Shown: one piece after another, positions 1 through 10,460 of the stretch | Numbering within the stretch: the first letter of the stretch is position 1 | Layout: each line of letters opens with the position of its first letter | NCBI GenBank assembly: GCA_016936355.1 | Contig: JAFGYB010000055.1 | Location: forward strand, 1 to 64,000 | Origin: Bacteroidales bacterium | GTDB taxonomy: Bacteria > Bacteroidota > Bacteroidia > Bacteroidales > F082 | DNA: 64,000 nt | Direction of reading: 5' to 3' | Program-made: the position numbers and the translations under genes | Notes under the pieces: generated by a model | What the model saw: only the letters and a program-made list of their open reading frames with translations | Databases searched by the model: none | What the model was told of the DNA's origin: nothing

Positions 1-130
1 GGAGCGGCTTTTTTTGTTTTTATACCAGGAGATTGCCCGGTCGTACCTCCTTCGAAATGACAGAGAGAAAGCAGATAAGCTCCTTCTTTTCAAAAAATAA
101 TTTCAAGTGAATGTCATTTAATAAATTTTT

Positions 131-138
131 TACCTTTG
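131..138 (+). promoter_or_regulatory. Bacteroidota -7 promoter element TACCTTTG for tRNA-Leu
   Basis: Exact TAnnTTTG match, 16 nt upstream of the tRNA 5' end. Confidence 0.65.
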
Positions 139-154
139 CAGCCCGATTCTATAT

Positions 155-238
155 GCCCGGATGGCGGAATTGGTAGACGCGCTGGTCTCAAAAACCAGTG
201 AGGTAACACTCGTGCCGGTTCGACCCCGGCTCCGGGTA
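155..238 (+). tRNA. tRNA-Leu (anticodon CAA)
   Basis: GCCCGGA...TCCGGGT acceptor pairing, anticodon loop ctCAAaa, long variable arm, GGTTCGACCCC T arm. Confidence 0.95.
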
Positions 239-241
239 CTG

Positions 242-272
242 AAAGAGATGACCAAACGGTTGTCTCTTTTTT
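242..272 (+). terminator. Intrinsic terminator after tRNA-Leu
   Basis: AAAGAGATGACC-AAAC-GGTTGTCTCTTT stem (with G-U pairs) followed by Ts. Confidence 0.75.
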
Positions 273-385
273 ATTTTACAATGGTTTAGCTGGTCGTATC
301 GAATCATTTTCGGCTGTTTGAACGATTCAATTCCATAAAATTTCCTAAAAGAAGAAACGGGCGAATCAGTTCACAGTTCAATACT

Positions 386-393
386 TATATTTG
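386..393 (+). promoter_or_regulatory. -7 element TATATTTG upstream of S41 peptidase
   Basis: Exact TAnnTTTG match about 20 nt before the ATG. Confidence 0.55.
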
Positions 394-413
394 CATTTCC
401 AAGAAGAAAGACA

Positions 414-2057
414 ATGAACAAAACACCAAAAAATTATACACGCTTTTTACCCCTCATTTTTGCCCTGTTGCTGATCTCGGGCATCGTACTCGGATTTCTG
501 CTGGAGCGGAATATGTCTTCGTCGGCTTTTCCCTCGGTACTGCCCAACGCACGGGGTTACCACAAAGTGGATGATATCATTAACTTCATCGACCACAACT
601 ATGTGGATTCCGTAAAGAACAATCATCTGGAAACAGATGCCATCAAAGGGATGCTGAACGACCTGGATCCGCATTCCATGTACATACCTGCCGATGAGTA
701 TAACGAGATCAACGATCCGCTGCTGGGTAGTTTTGAAGGCATCGGCGTGAGTTTTCGAATTGAAAAAGATACCATTATGGTGGTGGAGGCCATTCCCGGC
801 GGTCCTTCCGAAAAAGTAGGCATCATGGCGGGCGACCGCATTGTGAAAGTGAACGATACGCTGGTGGCCGGTGTGGGTATTACCAACAATCAGGTAATCC
901 ACAAGCTGAAGGGACCCAAAGGCACCAAGGTAAAAGTAAGTATCTTCCGCCGGGGCGTTCCTAAGCTGATCAATTTCACCATTACCCGGGGCATCATCCC
1001 CATGTACAGCCTTGATATTGCCTACATGGTGAACAAACATCTGGGATATATCAAGTTGAATAAATTTTCAGCCACGACCTACGAGGAATTTGACAAAGCG
1101 GTGAAGAAACTCCAGTCGGAAGGTATGACCGATCTGATTCTGGATCTCCGGGGCAATCCGGGCGGATACCTCAATGCCGCCATCAATGTAGCCGATGAGT
1201 TTCTAACCAAAGGAAAGCTGATTGTGTACACCAAAGGACTGCATCGTCCCAAAACCTATGCGTTTGCTACCAGTAAAGGAAGATTAAAACATACGGACGT
1301 GGGTGTTCTGATTGACGAAGGTACCGCCTCGGCAGCTGAAATTGTGACCGGTGCTTTGCAGGACAACGATCGTGGAGTGATTATTGGTCGTCGTTCATTC
1401 GGTAAAGGACTGGTTCAGGAACAGGTGCGTATGCCCGACGGATCGGCACTGCGGCTGACTGTGGCCCGGTATTACACTCCCACGGGCCGCTGCATTCAGA
1501 AACCCTATAAAAAAGACGACTTCCAGCAATACTATATGGAAGCGTACCATCGCCAAACCGATGGTGAATTGATCAGCAAAGACAGCATCCATTTCAACGA
1601 TTCACTGAAGTACGTTACCCCAAAAGGGAAAGTGGTGTACGGTGGCGGCGGCATCATGCCCGATATTTTCATTCCCATACAAATTGATACCGTGCATACC
1701 TACTACAATGTGCTGGCCAATAAAGGGCTGATTTACCAGTTTGCTTTCGACTATACCGATGCACACAGGGCTCAGCTGCGGAAATACAAAAATTTCGAAA
1801 GTTTCGATAAAGGATTCCATATGAGCAATGCCGAGTTTGAGAAACTGGTGGCGTATGCTGCTGAAAAAGGCATCCACGAAAGTCCGGCCAAGGTGAAAAT
1901 TTCTCAGAAAAAGATTTCAATCCTGTTTAAGGCTTATGTAGGCAGAAACATTCTGAACGAAAAAGGTTTTTATCCCATTTATCATCAGATTGACCACATG
2001 TTCAAACGGGCGGTGCAGATCATGGACAAACGGTACGAAAAATCGGAAAAGAAATAG
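414..2057 (+). CDS. S41 family C-terminal processing peptidase with PDZ domain
   Basis: N-terminal TM, PDZ region (GIGVSFRIEKDTIMVVEAIPGGPSEKVGIMAGDRIVKV), catalytic segment DEGTASAAEIVTGALQDNDRGVIIGRRSFGKGLVQ. Confidence 0.93.
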   Translation: MNKTPKNYTRFLPLIFALLLISGIVLGFLLERNMSSSAFPSVLPNARGYHKVDDIINFIDHNYVDSVKNNHLETDAIKGMLNDLDPHSMYIPADEYNEINDPLLGSFEGIGVSFRIEKDTIMVVEAIPGGPSEKVGIMAGDRIVKVNDTLVAGVGITNNQVIHKLKGPKGTKVKVSIFRRGVPKLINFTITRGIIPMYSLDIAYMVNKHLGYIKLNKFSATTYEEFDKAVKKLQSEGMTDLILDLRGNPGGYLNAAINVADEFLTKGKLIVYTKGLHRPKTYAFATSKGRLKHTDVGVLIDEGTASAAEIVTGALQDNDRGVIIGRRSFGKGLVQEQVRMPDGSALRLTVARYYTPTGRCIQKPYKKDDFQQYYMEAYHRQTDGELISKDSIHFNDSLKYVTPKGKVVYGGGGIMPDIFIPIQIDTVHTYYNVLANKGLIYQFAFDYTDAHRAQLRKYKNFESFDKGFHMSNAEFEKLVAYAAEKGIHESPAKVKISQKKISILFKAYVGRNILNEKGFYPIYHQIDHMFKRAVQIMDKRYEKSEKK

Positions 2058-3053
2058 TTATTCTTCCGGAAACAAACGTTTTGCTTCTTTCACGATGAAT
2101 TCTTCATCCTGATTCATCATGCATTTAAAATGACCTTTGGGACATTTGTCGTAGCCGATTTTGCTGCATGGCCGGCAGGATAGTCCTTTCACTTCCGAAA
2201 TAACGACCCGTTCGGGTGTCTGCGGTTCGTATGGTGTCATGCCCAGTTCGGGAACGGTATTTCCCCAGAGGCTGATGACCGGTTTTTGAAAAGCCGCAGC
2301 AATGTGCATCAAACCGGTGTCGTTGCTGATGATCAGTCCGGCCTGTTTTACCAGCGATGCCGACTGGTGAAGCGAAAACTGCCCACAGGAGTTAAACACA
2401 TGATGGTGGTCCGAAAGATTCCGAATCTGTTCTCCGTTTTCTTTGTCTTCGGGTCCGCCCAGCAACACCACAGGCCACGGCAAACGGCTGATGATCCGTG
2501 CAGCTTTTTCGGGCGGAAGCATCTTGGTTTTGTGTTGTCCGCCAATGACAAATCCTACATATGCTTTGGCTTTCAACGGAGGAAATTCGTTTAGATCCAC
2601 AAAATCCTCTTCGGGTATGAAGTAATCCAACCCCTGACCATCGTTGTGAATGCCCAGCGATTTCACGGCATCAAAATACCGGTCCACAATGTGAACCTCA
2701 GGCAAGACGTTCATTTTCCATTGCACCAGCAACCACTTTTTCACATTCAGTTTTGGAAAAGAAGCATAGGGTGCTTTCAATCCCCTTTTTACCCGGAGAG
2801 AGCGCAAATTTTTCTGAAGATCCACCACAAAATCATATCGTTCTTTTTTCAGTTCAGGGATGATTTCACTGGCTGATTTTTCAATGATATGAATGTGATC
2901 CACATAAGGATTGTGGTCGTACAACTGATGCGATTTCTTTTTGGTAAGGATGTGCAGCTCGCAATCCAGTTGCGTTTTCAATGCTCTGATGACCGGGCTG
3001 ACCAGAACAATGTCGCCGATGGAGCTGAAGCGTATGAGCAGGATTTTTTTCAA
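2058..3053 (-). CDS. Glycosyltransferase family 9 (heptosyltransferase-like)
   Basis: KKILLIRFSSIGDIVLVSPVIRALK N terminus and ISNDTGLMHIAAAFQKPVISLWG. ORF track extends to 3152, but the -7 box at 3070-3077 favours a TTG start near 3053 (or GTG at 3068). Confidence 0.88.
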   Translation of the reverse strand: MKKILLIRFSSIGDIVLVSPVIRALKTQLDCELHILTKKKSHQLYDHNPYVDHIHIIEKSASEIIPELKKERYDFVVDLQKNLRSLRVKRGLKAPYASFPKLNVKKWLLVQWKMNVLPEVHIVDRYFDAVKSLGIHNDGQGLDYFIPEEDFVDLNEFPPLKAKAYVGFVIGGQHKTKMLPPEKAARIISRLPWPVVLLGGPEDKENGEQIRNLSDHHHVFNSCGQFSLHQSASLVKQAGLIISNDTGLMHIAAAFQKPVISLWGNTVPELGMTPYEPQTPERVVISEVKGLSCRPCSKIGYDKCPKGHFKCMMNQDEEFIVKEAKRLFPEE

Positions 3054-3069
3054 GCCGTTTTGTTTCACA

Positions 3070-3077
3070 CAAAGGTA
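3070..3077 (-). promoter_or_regulatory. -7 element TACCTTTG for GT9 gene
   Basis: CAAAGGTA on + strand. Confidence 0.5.
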
Positions 3078-3212
3078 GTGATTTTGATAAGCGAAGAATA
3101 AGTGCCCATTGTCAGGAACGATCGCGGGCGTATAATTTTTATAAATAAGCACTTCCGCATTCCAACTGATGAAAAATCAGTATTTTTACTTTAAAATAGA
3201 TCAGTCGTTTTT

Positions 3213-4571
3213 ATGAATATTATCATTGCCGGTGATGGAGAAGTGGGTTTTAACCTGGCAGAAGCCCTGGTGAATTCCAACCATAATATTTTCATCATTG
3301 ATCCCCACGAGGAACTGTTGAAACGGATCGAATCTCATGCCGACCTGATGACCATTGTGGGGGAATCCAACTCGGTTTCGGTATTGCGTAAAGCCCATGT
3401 CGATAAAGCAGATTTAGTGATCTCTGTTTTGCATGAGGAACCCATCAATGTGCTGACCGCCATTTTAGCGAAGAAACTGGGGGCCAAAAAAGTGATTGCC
3501 CGGGTCAACACGCTGAACCACGTGAAGGACGACATCAAGAAAGTATATGAAGAGCTGGGGATAGATATTTTCATTTCTCCTGAAGACATTGCCGCCAAAG
3601 AAATTGTGAGCCTCATCCATCAGGCTCAGGTGATCGAAAAGGTGGACTATCACGAAGGGAAACTCACGGTTTATTCTTTTAAAATTGAGCCTGAGGCACC
3701 GTTGATCGGGAAAAACCTGTTCCAAATCGCAGCGGAATACCCGCATCTGGAATTCCGGGTGGTGTCCATGCGACGCGAAGGACAAAGGCTGGTTCCTTCC
3801 GGTGAAACGGACTTCCGTCCGGATGATCTGGTGTATATTATTTCCAAACCCAAATTTTTCAACGAACTAACATTACTCACCGGTAAAAAGAAAATTGAGG
3901 TCAACAACATCATGATGGTTGGTGGCGGACGGGTGGGGCGTGTAGCCGCGATGCAACTGGAACATGACTATAATGTGAAGGTTTTTGAAATAAATTACAA
4001 CCGCTGTGAAGAGCTTACCGAAATGTTTGAAAATGCTTTGGTAATCCACGGTGATGCCCGTGATATTGAGTTGTTGAAAGAAGAAGACATTCAAAATGCG
4101 GACGTGTTTATAGCCGTCACAGAGGATACCGAAACCAACATCCTTACCTGTTTGCACGCCCGGAAATTCGGAGTGAAGAAGACCTTTGCTTTGGTGGAAA
4201 ACCTGAACTACATTGAGATTGCTCAAAGTGTGGGGATCGATACGGTGCTGAATAAAAAATTGATTGCTTCCAGTTACATTCTTCAGTATGCCATGGGAGC
4301 CCAGGTGAAATCGTTGCGGCGGCTGGGGGGAATCCACGCCGAAATGCTGGAACTGATCGCTCGTCCCGGATCGTTAGTAACCAAAAAACCGATCCAGAAT
4401 ATCCGGTTTCCTGAAGGAACGATCATCGGAGGCATTACCCGGGGAGAAGAAGATTTTATTGCTGTGGGCGACTTTCAGATCAAAGAAAACGACAAGGTGA
4501 TCGTATTTTCTTTACCGGGAAACATTGCCCGGCTGGAAAAACTGTTTCAGAAAAAATCAACTCTTTTGTAA
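3213..4571 (+). CDS. trkA: Trk system potassium transporter TrkA
   Basis: Two Rossmann/RCK repeats (MNIIIAGDGEVGFNLAEAL; IMMVGGGRVGRVAAMQLE). Confidence 0.95.
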   Translation: MNIIIAGDGEVGFNLAEALVNSNHNIFIIDPHEELLKRIESHADLMTIVGESNSVSVLRKAHVDKADLVISVLHEEPINVLTAILAKKLGAKKVIARVNTLNHVKDDIKKVYEELGIDIFISPEDIAAKEIVSLIHQAQVIEKVDYHEGKLTVYSFKIEPEAPLIGKNLFQIAAEYPHLEFRVVSMRREGQRLVPSGETDFRPDDLVYIISKPKFFNELTLLTGKKKIEVNNIMMVGGGRVGRVAAMQLEHDYNVKVFEINYNRCEELTEMFENALVIHGDARDIELLKEEDIQNADVFIAVTEDTETNILTCLHARKFGVKKTFALVENLNYIEIAQSVGIDTVLNKKLIASSYILQYAMGAQVKSLRRLGGIHAEMLELIARPGSLVTKKPIQNIRFPEGTIIGGITRGEEDFIAVGDFQIKENDKVIVFSLPGNIARLEKLFQKKSTLL

Positions 4572-4576
4572 GACGG

Positions 4577-6040
4577 ATGGCGCACAGAAACAAACTCATC
4601 AACATCAAAATGGTGATTAAGGTCATGGGATTTCTGCTCATGATTGAGGCGGCGTTTATGCTTACCTCGTTGGTTTTTGCTTTTTACTATCACGAGTCGC
4701 CCGTTCCCATTGCTGTTTCTGCTGCCATAACTCTGGTGACAGGGGTGTTGTTATGGGTTTTCAGTCTGCGCAAAGCGCCCAAAAATATTGGAAAGCGAGA
4801 GGGGTTTCTTATCGTAACACTTACCTGGCTGGTTTCTTCCCTGTTTGGGGCATTGCCCTATTTGTTCAGTGGGGCCATTCCCTCGTTTACCAATGCTTTT
4901 TTTGAAACCATGTCGGGGTTCACCACTACAGGGGCTTCCATACTGAACGATATCGAATTGCTGCCCAAATACATCCTGTTCTGGCGTTCCATGACGCACT
5001 GGATGGGCGGTATGGGAATTATTGTGCTGACGGTGGCGATTTTACCTTTTCTGGGTGTGGGCGGCATGCAGTTGTTTGTGGCTGAAATGCCCGGCATTAC
5101 TCCCGATAAACTGCACCCCCGGGTTACGGCAACGGCCCGGCGGTTTTGGGGCATATATGTGATCCTAACCGCCGCTGAGGTGCTGCTTCTTTGGTTAGGC
5201 GGTAGCATGAATTTTTTCGATGCGGTGTGCCATTCCTTTGCTACAATGGCCACCGGGGGCTTCTCCACCAAAAACAACAGCATTGTCGGTTTTACTCCCT
5301 ACGACCAGTACGTGATCATTGTGTTCATGCTGTTGGCCGGAACCAATTTTACACTGCATTATTTTTCCATGCACGGCCAGATACGAAAAGTGATCAAAAA
5401 TGAAGAATTCAGAGTATACCTACTGATTGTTGCGATTTTTACCGTCGGAATTACCCTGGGCCTGATGAACTACAACGCCCAGTCCGGAGAACCCGCTTTC
5501 CGCGATGCACTTTTTGCGGTGTCATCCATTCTCACTACGACGGGTTTCGTTACGGCTAATTACCTGATTTGGCCGGCACATTTGTGGCTGATGATCTTCG
5601 GTCTGATGTTTATCGGAGGCATGGCCGGTTCCACCGGTGGCGGAGTAAAGATTATCCGCCACATCCTGTTGTTTAAGAACTCCCGCCTGGAATTGAAGCG
5701 CTCCCTGCATCCCAATGCATTGATCCCCGTGAAATACGATGGCAGAACCGTGAGTCAGCAGATTATTTTCAATGTGATGGCCTTTTTTCTGCTCTATCTA
5801 TTCCTTTTTGTCATCGGAATTTTCCTGTTGACCTTGCTGGGACTGGATTTGCAGACCTCCATGGGAGCGTCCATCGCCAGCTTGGGAAATATCGGCCCCG
5901 GAATCGGGGGCGTGGGGCCGGTGGAAAACTACGCTTTCATTCCTGATGCGGGAAAATGGATTCTTTCCTTTCTCATGCTAATGGGCAGGCTGGAACTCTT
6001 TACTGTATTGGTGGTACTGTCTCCTTCTTTCTGGAAATAG
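4577..6040 (+). CDS. trkH: Trk/Ktr potassium uptake protein TrkH
   Basis: Polytopic with K+ pore motifs (TMSGFTTTGAS, MATGGFSTKN, GGMAGSTGGGVKIIR); 5 bp after trkA. Confidence 0.94.
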   Translation: MAHRNKLINIKMVIKVMGFLLMIEAAFMLTSLVFAFYYHESPVPIAVSAAITLVTGVLLWVFSLRKAPKNIGKREGFLIVTLTWLVSSLFGALPYLFSGAIPSFTNAFFETMSGFTTTGASILNDIELLPKYILFWRSMTHWMGGMGIIVLTVAILPFLGVGGMQLFVAEMPGITPDKLHPRVTATARRFWGIYVILTAAEVLLLWLGGSMNFFDAVCHSFATMATGGFSTKNNSIVGFTPYDQYVIIVFMLLAGTNFTLHYFSMHGQIRKVIKNEEFRVYLLIVAIFTVGITLGLMNYNAQSGEPAFRDALFAVSSILTTTGFVTANYLIWPAHLWLMIFGLMFIGGMAGSTGGGVKIIRHILLFKNSRLELKRSLHPNALIPVKYDGRTVSQQIIFNVMAFFLLYLFLFVIGIFLLTLLGLDLQTSMGASIASLGNIGPGIGGVGPVENYAFIPDAGKWILSFLMLMGRLELFTVLVVLSPSFWK

Positions 6041-6115
6041 CCGCCAAAATGGCAGTGTTGTTTCTTTGTTAATTCCGTATTCGCACGATGAAATTTTATA
6101 ATTTAGCCTCTTCTT

Positions 6116-6856
6116 ATGAAACTGTTTTCTGAAATAGGCGAATACGTATTGCTCATCCTGCAGGCGTTCAAACGACCTGATAAAGGATTCGTGTTTCGTC
6201 GTCAGTTGTGGACTGATCTAAAGCAAATAGGATCTGATTCCATCGGTATCATTGCTATCATTTCGGTTTTTCTGGGCGCCATCATGGCCATTCAGCTGGC
6301 CTATAATATCGATTCGCCGTTTATTCCTCGGCCCATCATTGGTTTTGCTACCCGAAGCATGCTTATCCTGGAAATCTCGCCTACTTTTATGAGTATGATC
6401 CTGGCCGGGAAAGTGGGTTCACGCATCGCATCCGAAATAGGAACCATGCGCATTACCGAACAAATTGATGCGCTTCGCGTGATGGGTGTAAATCCAGCCA
6501 ATTACCTGATTTTACCCAAGATCACTGCAGCCATGATTTATTTCCCTGTGTTGGTGACCTTTTCCATTTTTCTGGGTGTTTTTGGTGGTTGGGTTTCGGG
6601 TTCTGTGACCGGTCTGGTTCCCTCGGTGGATTACATTCAGGGTATCCGCGAATGGTTTGTCCCTTTTAACCTGGTGTACGCCATGATCAAAACACTGGTG
6701 TTTGCTTTTATTATTACCTCCGTGGCTGCCTACCGGGGATACACCGTAAAAGGAGGGTCCGTGGAAGTGGGGCAGGCCAGTACCAATGCTGTGGTTCAAA
6801 GTAATATTCTGATCATCATCTTCGACCTGATCCTTACCCAAATGCTATTGACATGA
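6116..6856 (+). CDS. mlaE: MlaE/Ttg2B-type ABC transporter permease
   Basis: GAIMAIQLAYNI, MILAGKVGSRIASEIGTMRITEQIDALRVMGVNP. Confidence 0.92.
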   Translation: MKLFSEIGEYVLLILQAFKRPDKGFVFRRQLWTDLKQIGSDSIGIIAIISVFLGAIMAIQLAYNIDSPFIPRPIIGFATRSMLILEISPTFMSMILAGKVGSRIASEIGTMRITEQIDALRVMGVNPANYLILPKITAAMIYFPVLVTFSIFLGVFGGWVSGSVTGLVPSVDYIQGIREWFVPFNLVYAMIKTLVFAFIITSVAAYRGYTVKGGSVEVGQASTNAVVQSNILIIIFDLILTQMLLT

Positions 6857-7599
6857 TCGAAGTGAAAAATCTATACAAAAGTTTCGACGGAGTTCCCGTG
6901 CTGGAAGACATTAACATTCAGTTTGAACAAGGGAAAACCAATCTGATTATTGGACAGAGCGGTTCTGGAAAAACGGTGTTGATGAAGTGTTGTATCGGAC
7001 TGTTTCCGGTAGATCAGGGAATAATTTCTTTCAATGGCAGAGATTTTAGTGGTTTGCCCGATAAAAAACGCCGGCACATCCGTCAGGAAATGGGGGTCTT
7101 GTTCCAGGGAGGAGCCTTGTTTGATTCTTTTACCGTGGAGGAGAACATCATGTTTCCCATGAATATGTTCACCAACATGACGTTGAAAGAAAAGAAAGAA
7201 CGGGTGAATTTCGTCCTGGAAAATGTTAACCTGGGAGGTACCAACGAGAAATTTCCTTCGGAGCTCAGCGGCGGGATGTTGAAGCGTGTGGCTATTGCCC
7301 GGGCGCTTTCGTTGAATCCGAAATATTTATTTGCCGATGAGCCCAATTCCGGTCTCGATCCCAAAACGGCAGAGCGTATAGATACGCTGCTGTATGATCT
7401 GACCAAGAAATTCAACATGACCACTGTGATTAATACCCACGACATGAATTCGGTGCTGGAAATTGGTGAAAAAATATCCTACATCCACAAAGGCAAACTC
7501 TGGTGGGAAGGAAACCACAAAGAAATCCTGCAAACAGATAATCCGGAACTGAACGAATTTGTTTTTGCCACAGCCTTAACCCGCAGGATCAAAAAGTAA
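6853..7599 (+). CDS. mlaF: MlaF-type ABC transporter ATP-binding protein
   Basis: Walker A GQSGSGKT, signature LSGGMLKR; ATGA overlap with mlaE. Confidence 0.93.
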   Translation: MIEVKNLYKSFDGVPVLEDINIQFEQGKTNLIIGQSGSGKTVLMKCCIGLFPVDQGIISFNGRDFSGLPDKKRRHIRQEMGVLFQGGALFDSFTVEENIMFPMNMFTNMTLKEKKERVNFVLENVNLGGTNEKFPSELSGGMLKRVAIARALSLNPKYLFADEPNSGLDPKTAERIDTLLYDLTKKFNMTTVINTHDMNSVLEIGEKISYIHKGKLWWEGNHKEILQTDNPELNEFVFATALTRRIKK

Positions 7600-7645
7600 T
7601 CCCTCCGATTTAAATCATTTTAACGATTTAACAACGTATAATTCT

Positions 7646-7653
7646 TAACTTTG
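7646..7653 (+). promoter_or_regulatory. -7 element TAACTTTG for queD-folE
   Basis: Exact TAnnTTTG, 18 nt upstream of the ATG. Confidence 0.55.
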
Positions 7654-7670
7654 TATGGTAAAATTGACTT

Positions 7671-8081
7671 ATGATTTACATCACGAGAAGAGAACGTTTT
7701 AATGCTGCCCACCGATTGTTCCGACCTGATTTTTCCGATGAAAAAAACCTGGAGGTTTTCGGGAAGTGCTCCAATCCCAACTGGCACGGACACAATTATG
7801 AACTGTTTGTCACGTTGAAAGGAGAAATGGATCCGGATACGGGTTTCCTGGTCAATCTGAAAGCGCTGAGCCGGCTTATCAGACAACGGATCATTGAAAA
7901 AATTGACCATAAAAACATCAACCTGGAAGTAGACTTCATGAAGGGAAGAATGGCTTCCACCGAAAATCTGGCCGTTGGCATCTGGGAAGAACTGGAAGAA
8001 CCGGTTCGGGAACTGGGGTCTCAATTGCATTCGGTGAAAGTGTATGAGTCGGAAAATAATTATGTAGAATATTTTGGCTGA
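7671..8081 (+). CDS. queD: 6-carboxytetrahydropterin synthase family protein
   Basis: FNAAHRL, GKCSNPNWHGHNYELFVTLKG, DHKNINLEV. Confidence 0.9.
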   Translation: MIYITRRERFNAAHRLFRPDFSDEKNLEVFGKCSNPNWHGHNYELFVTLKGEMDPDTGFLVNLKALSRLIRQRIIEKIDHKNINLEVDFMKGRMASTENLAVGIWEELEEPVRELGSQLHSVKVYESENNYVEYFG

Positions 8082-8124
8082 ACTGGCATCTTTTTTGTGA
8101 ATCAGTCATTAAAATAAACGAGAT

Positions 8125-8748
8125 ATGGAAGAACAGAAAATAAAATCGATGTTAGATTACGAGAGAATTGAAACCTATGCTCCGGAAAAACTGGAGCAGT
8201 TGACATATCATTATGCTGAAATTTTGAAGTTGATTGGTGAAGACCCGCAACGGGAAGGGTTGCAAAAAACACCGTTGCGCGTGGCCAAGGCCATTCAGTT
8301 TCTGACGCAGGGGTATGATCACGATCCCAAAGAAATCCTGTTATCGGCTAAATTCAAAGAAGATTACCGTCAGATGGTGATCGTCAAGGATATTGAAATT
8401 TTTTCCATGTGCGAACATCACATGATTCCGTTTATCGGGAAAGCCCATGTGGCCTATATTCCCAACGGATACATTACGGGATTGAGTAAAATTGCCCGTG
8501 TGGTGGAGGCTTATGCACGCCGCTTACAGGTGCAGGAGCGACTCACAACCCAAATCAAATCGGCCATTCAGGAAACACTGAATCCGCTGGGTGTGGCAGT
8601 GGTGATTGAGGCCCGCCATCTGTGTATGGCCATGCGGGGTGTTCAGAAACAAAATTCGGTGACCACCACCTCCGATTTTACCGGTGCTTTTGAACGGAAA
8701 GAAACCCGTGAAGAATTTATTCACCTGATTTCTTCCAGTTTATCATAA
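8125..8748 (+). CDS. folE: GTP cyclohydrolase I
   Basis: [47 protein letters not shown]. Confidence 0.97.
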   Translation: MEEQKIKSMLDYERIETYAPEKLEQLTYHYAEILKLIGEDPQREGLQKTPLRVAKAIQFLTQGYDHDPKEILLSAKFKEDYRQMVIVKDIEIFSMCEHHMIPFIGKAHVAYIPNGYITGLSKIARVVEAYARRLQVQERLTTQIKSAIQETLNPLGVAVVIEARHLCMAMRGVQKQNSVTTTSDFTGAFERKETREEFIHLISSSLS

Positions 8749-8766
8749 TCAAAAAAGAATAGAAAA

Positions 8767-9477
8767 ATGAACGATCAATTTGTAAATACAAGAGGTCAGT
8801 CCATTACGATTGCCAAATCTTTTATGACGGGAATATTCGGGTGGATGTTTATTGCTCTGGCGATTTCGGCCGTGACAGCCTGGCTGTTTGCCACCACTCC
8901 TTCGTTGTTTAGTTTGTTGTATTCGCCAAAGGGGGGGATGAATATTTTAGGTTTCATTGTTATGTTGGCTCCGCTGGGCTTTGTTTTGGCTATTTCTGCC
9001 GGCATGCGAAGGTTTTCAGCGTCTACATTGGCTCTGTTGTTTGTGGTATTCTCGGTCCTGATGGGAGCCAGTCTCAGTTGGGTGTTGTTGTATTATACCA
9101 GCGCTTCTATTGTTAAAACATTTTTCATCTCTGCCGGTATGTTCGGATTTATGGCGGTTGTGGGTTATACCACCAAAACCGATCTGACTAAATTCGGCAG
9201 CATCATGATTATGGGTGTTGTCGGACTAATTATTGCCTCGCTGGTGAATGTTTTCATGCACAGTTCAGGACTGGACTACATTATTTCATTCCTGGGGGTG
9301 CTGATCTTTACGGGTCTTACTGCTTATGATATGCAGATGTTGAAAAGAGTGGGGATGCAAGCCGTGGAAGGAGATGAAACCACACGAAAAATGATTATTT
9401 TCGGGGCATTGAGCCTGTATCTTGATTTTATCAATTTATTCTTATTTTTGCTACGGTTTTTCGGAGACCGACGGTAG
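8767..9477 (+). CDS. Bax inhibitor-1/YccA family membrane protein
   Basis: Seven-TM pattern and GLTAYDMQMLKR. Confidence 0.9.
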   Translation: MNDQFVNTRGQSITIAKSFMTGIFGWMFIALAISAVTAWLFATTPSLFSLLYSPKGGMNILGFIVMLAPLGFVLAISAGMRRFSASTLALLFVVFSVLMGASLSWVLLYYTSASIVKTFFISAGMFGFMAVVGYTTKTDLTKFGSIMIMGVVGLIIASLVNVFMHSSGLDYIISFLGVLIFTGLTAYDMQMLKRVGMQAVEGDETTRKMIIFGALSLYLDFINLFLFLLRFFGDRR

Positions 9478-9504
9478 AGAATACCTTTAATTTAAAGTGA
9501 TTAT

Positions 9505-10389
9505 ATGATTGCTTATGTTTTTCCCGGACAGGGAGCACAGTATGTGGGTATGGGAAAGGATTTGTTTGACAAATCAACCAGGGCCAAAGATTTGTTTCAT
9601 AAAGCAAACAGTATTCTGAAATTCAAGATCACGGATGTGATGTTTGAAGGAACAGAAGAGGATTTGAAACAAACCCGGGTTACCCAACCGGCTATTTTCC
9701 TGCATTCGGTGATTTTGGCTAAAATGCTGGGTTCCGATTTCAAGCCCGATATGGTGGCTGGTCACTCTTTGGGTGAGTTCTCTGCCCTGGTGGCTAACGA
9801 AACCATATCTTTTGAAGACGGTTTGAAACTGGTTTCCAAACGGGCTGAAGCCATGCAAAAAGCCTGTGAGGTGGAAGAATCTACTATGGCGGCTATTTTG
9901 GGTTTGGATGATGATGTGGTGGAGGAAATCTGCAACAGCATCTCCGAAGTAGTGGTCCCCGCTAATTATAACAGTCAGGGGCAGCTGGTAATCTCCGGTT
10001 CTGTGGCCGGTGTGGAAAAGGCGATGGCCAAGGCTACCGAAGCGGGTGCAAAAAGAGCACTGATGTTGAAAGTGGGCGGAGCGTTCCACTCTCCTTTGAT
10101 GGAACCGGCCCGGGTGGAATTATCGGAAGCCATTAACAAAACCAAGTTTAACCGCGGTATCTGTCCGGTATATCAGAATGTCACCGGGCAGTCAGTTACC
10201 GATCCTCAGATTATCAAAACCAATCTGGTATCGCAGTTGACGTCACCGGTGCGCTGGACACAGATCATGAAAAACATGTTGGCTGATGGCGTAAATGAAG
10301 TAGTGGAAGTTGGCCCCGGGAAAGTATTGCAGGGTTTGTTTAAAAAAACCGACCGCAACGTGGTTGTAAGGAGCGCAGAGCTGGAATAG
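9505..10389 (+). CDS. fabD: ACP S-malonyltransferase
   Basis: YVFPGQGAQYVGMGKD, VAGHSLGEFSALVA, GGAFHSPLMEPA. Confidence 0.97.
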   Translation: MIAYVFPGQGAQYVGMGKDLFDKSTRAKDLFHKANSILKFKITDVMFEGTEEDLKQTRVTQPAIFLHSVILAKMLGSDFKPDMVAGHSLGEFSALVANETISFEDGLKLVSKRAEAMQKACEVEESTMAAILGLDDDVVEEICNSISEVVVPANYNSQGQLVISGSVAGVEKAMAKATEAGAKRALMLKVGGAFHSPLMEPARVELSEAINKTKFNRGICPVYQNVTGQSVTDPQIIKTNLVSQLTSPVRWTQIMKNMLADGVNEVVEVGPGKVLQGLFKKTDRNVVVRSAELE

Positions 10390-10409
10390 ATTGGGAAAGA
10401 TTTATATAG

Positions 10410-10438
10410 AAAAAGGCTGCCCTTGAGCAGCCTTTTTT
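10410..10438 (+). terminator. Intrinsic terminator after fabD
   Basis: AAAAAGGCTGC-ccttga-GCAGCCTTTTTT. Confidence 0.9.
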
Positions 10439-10460
10439 ATGGTGAGAAACCAGCAATATT

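Noticed and set aside
1-20. ggagcggctttttttg at the window start
   Set aside because: Probably the right half of a terminator from a gene outside the window; the left arm is not visible.
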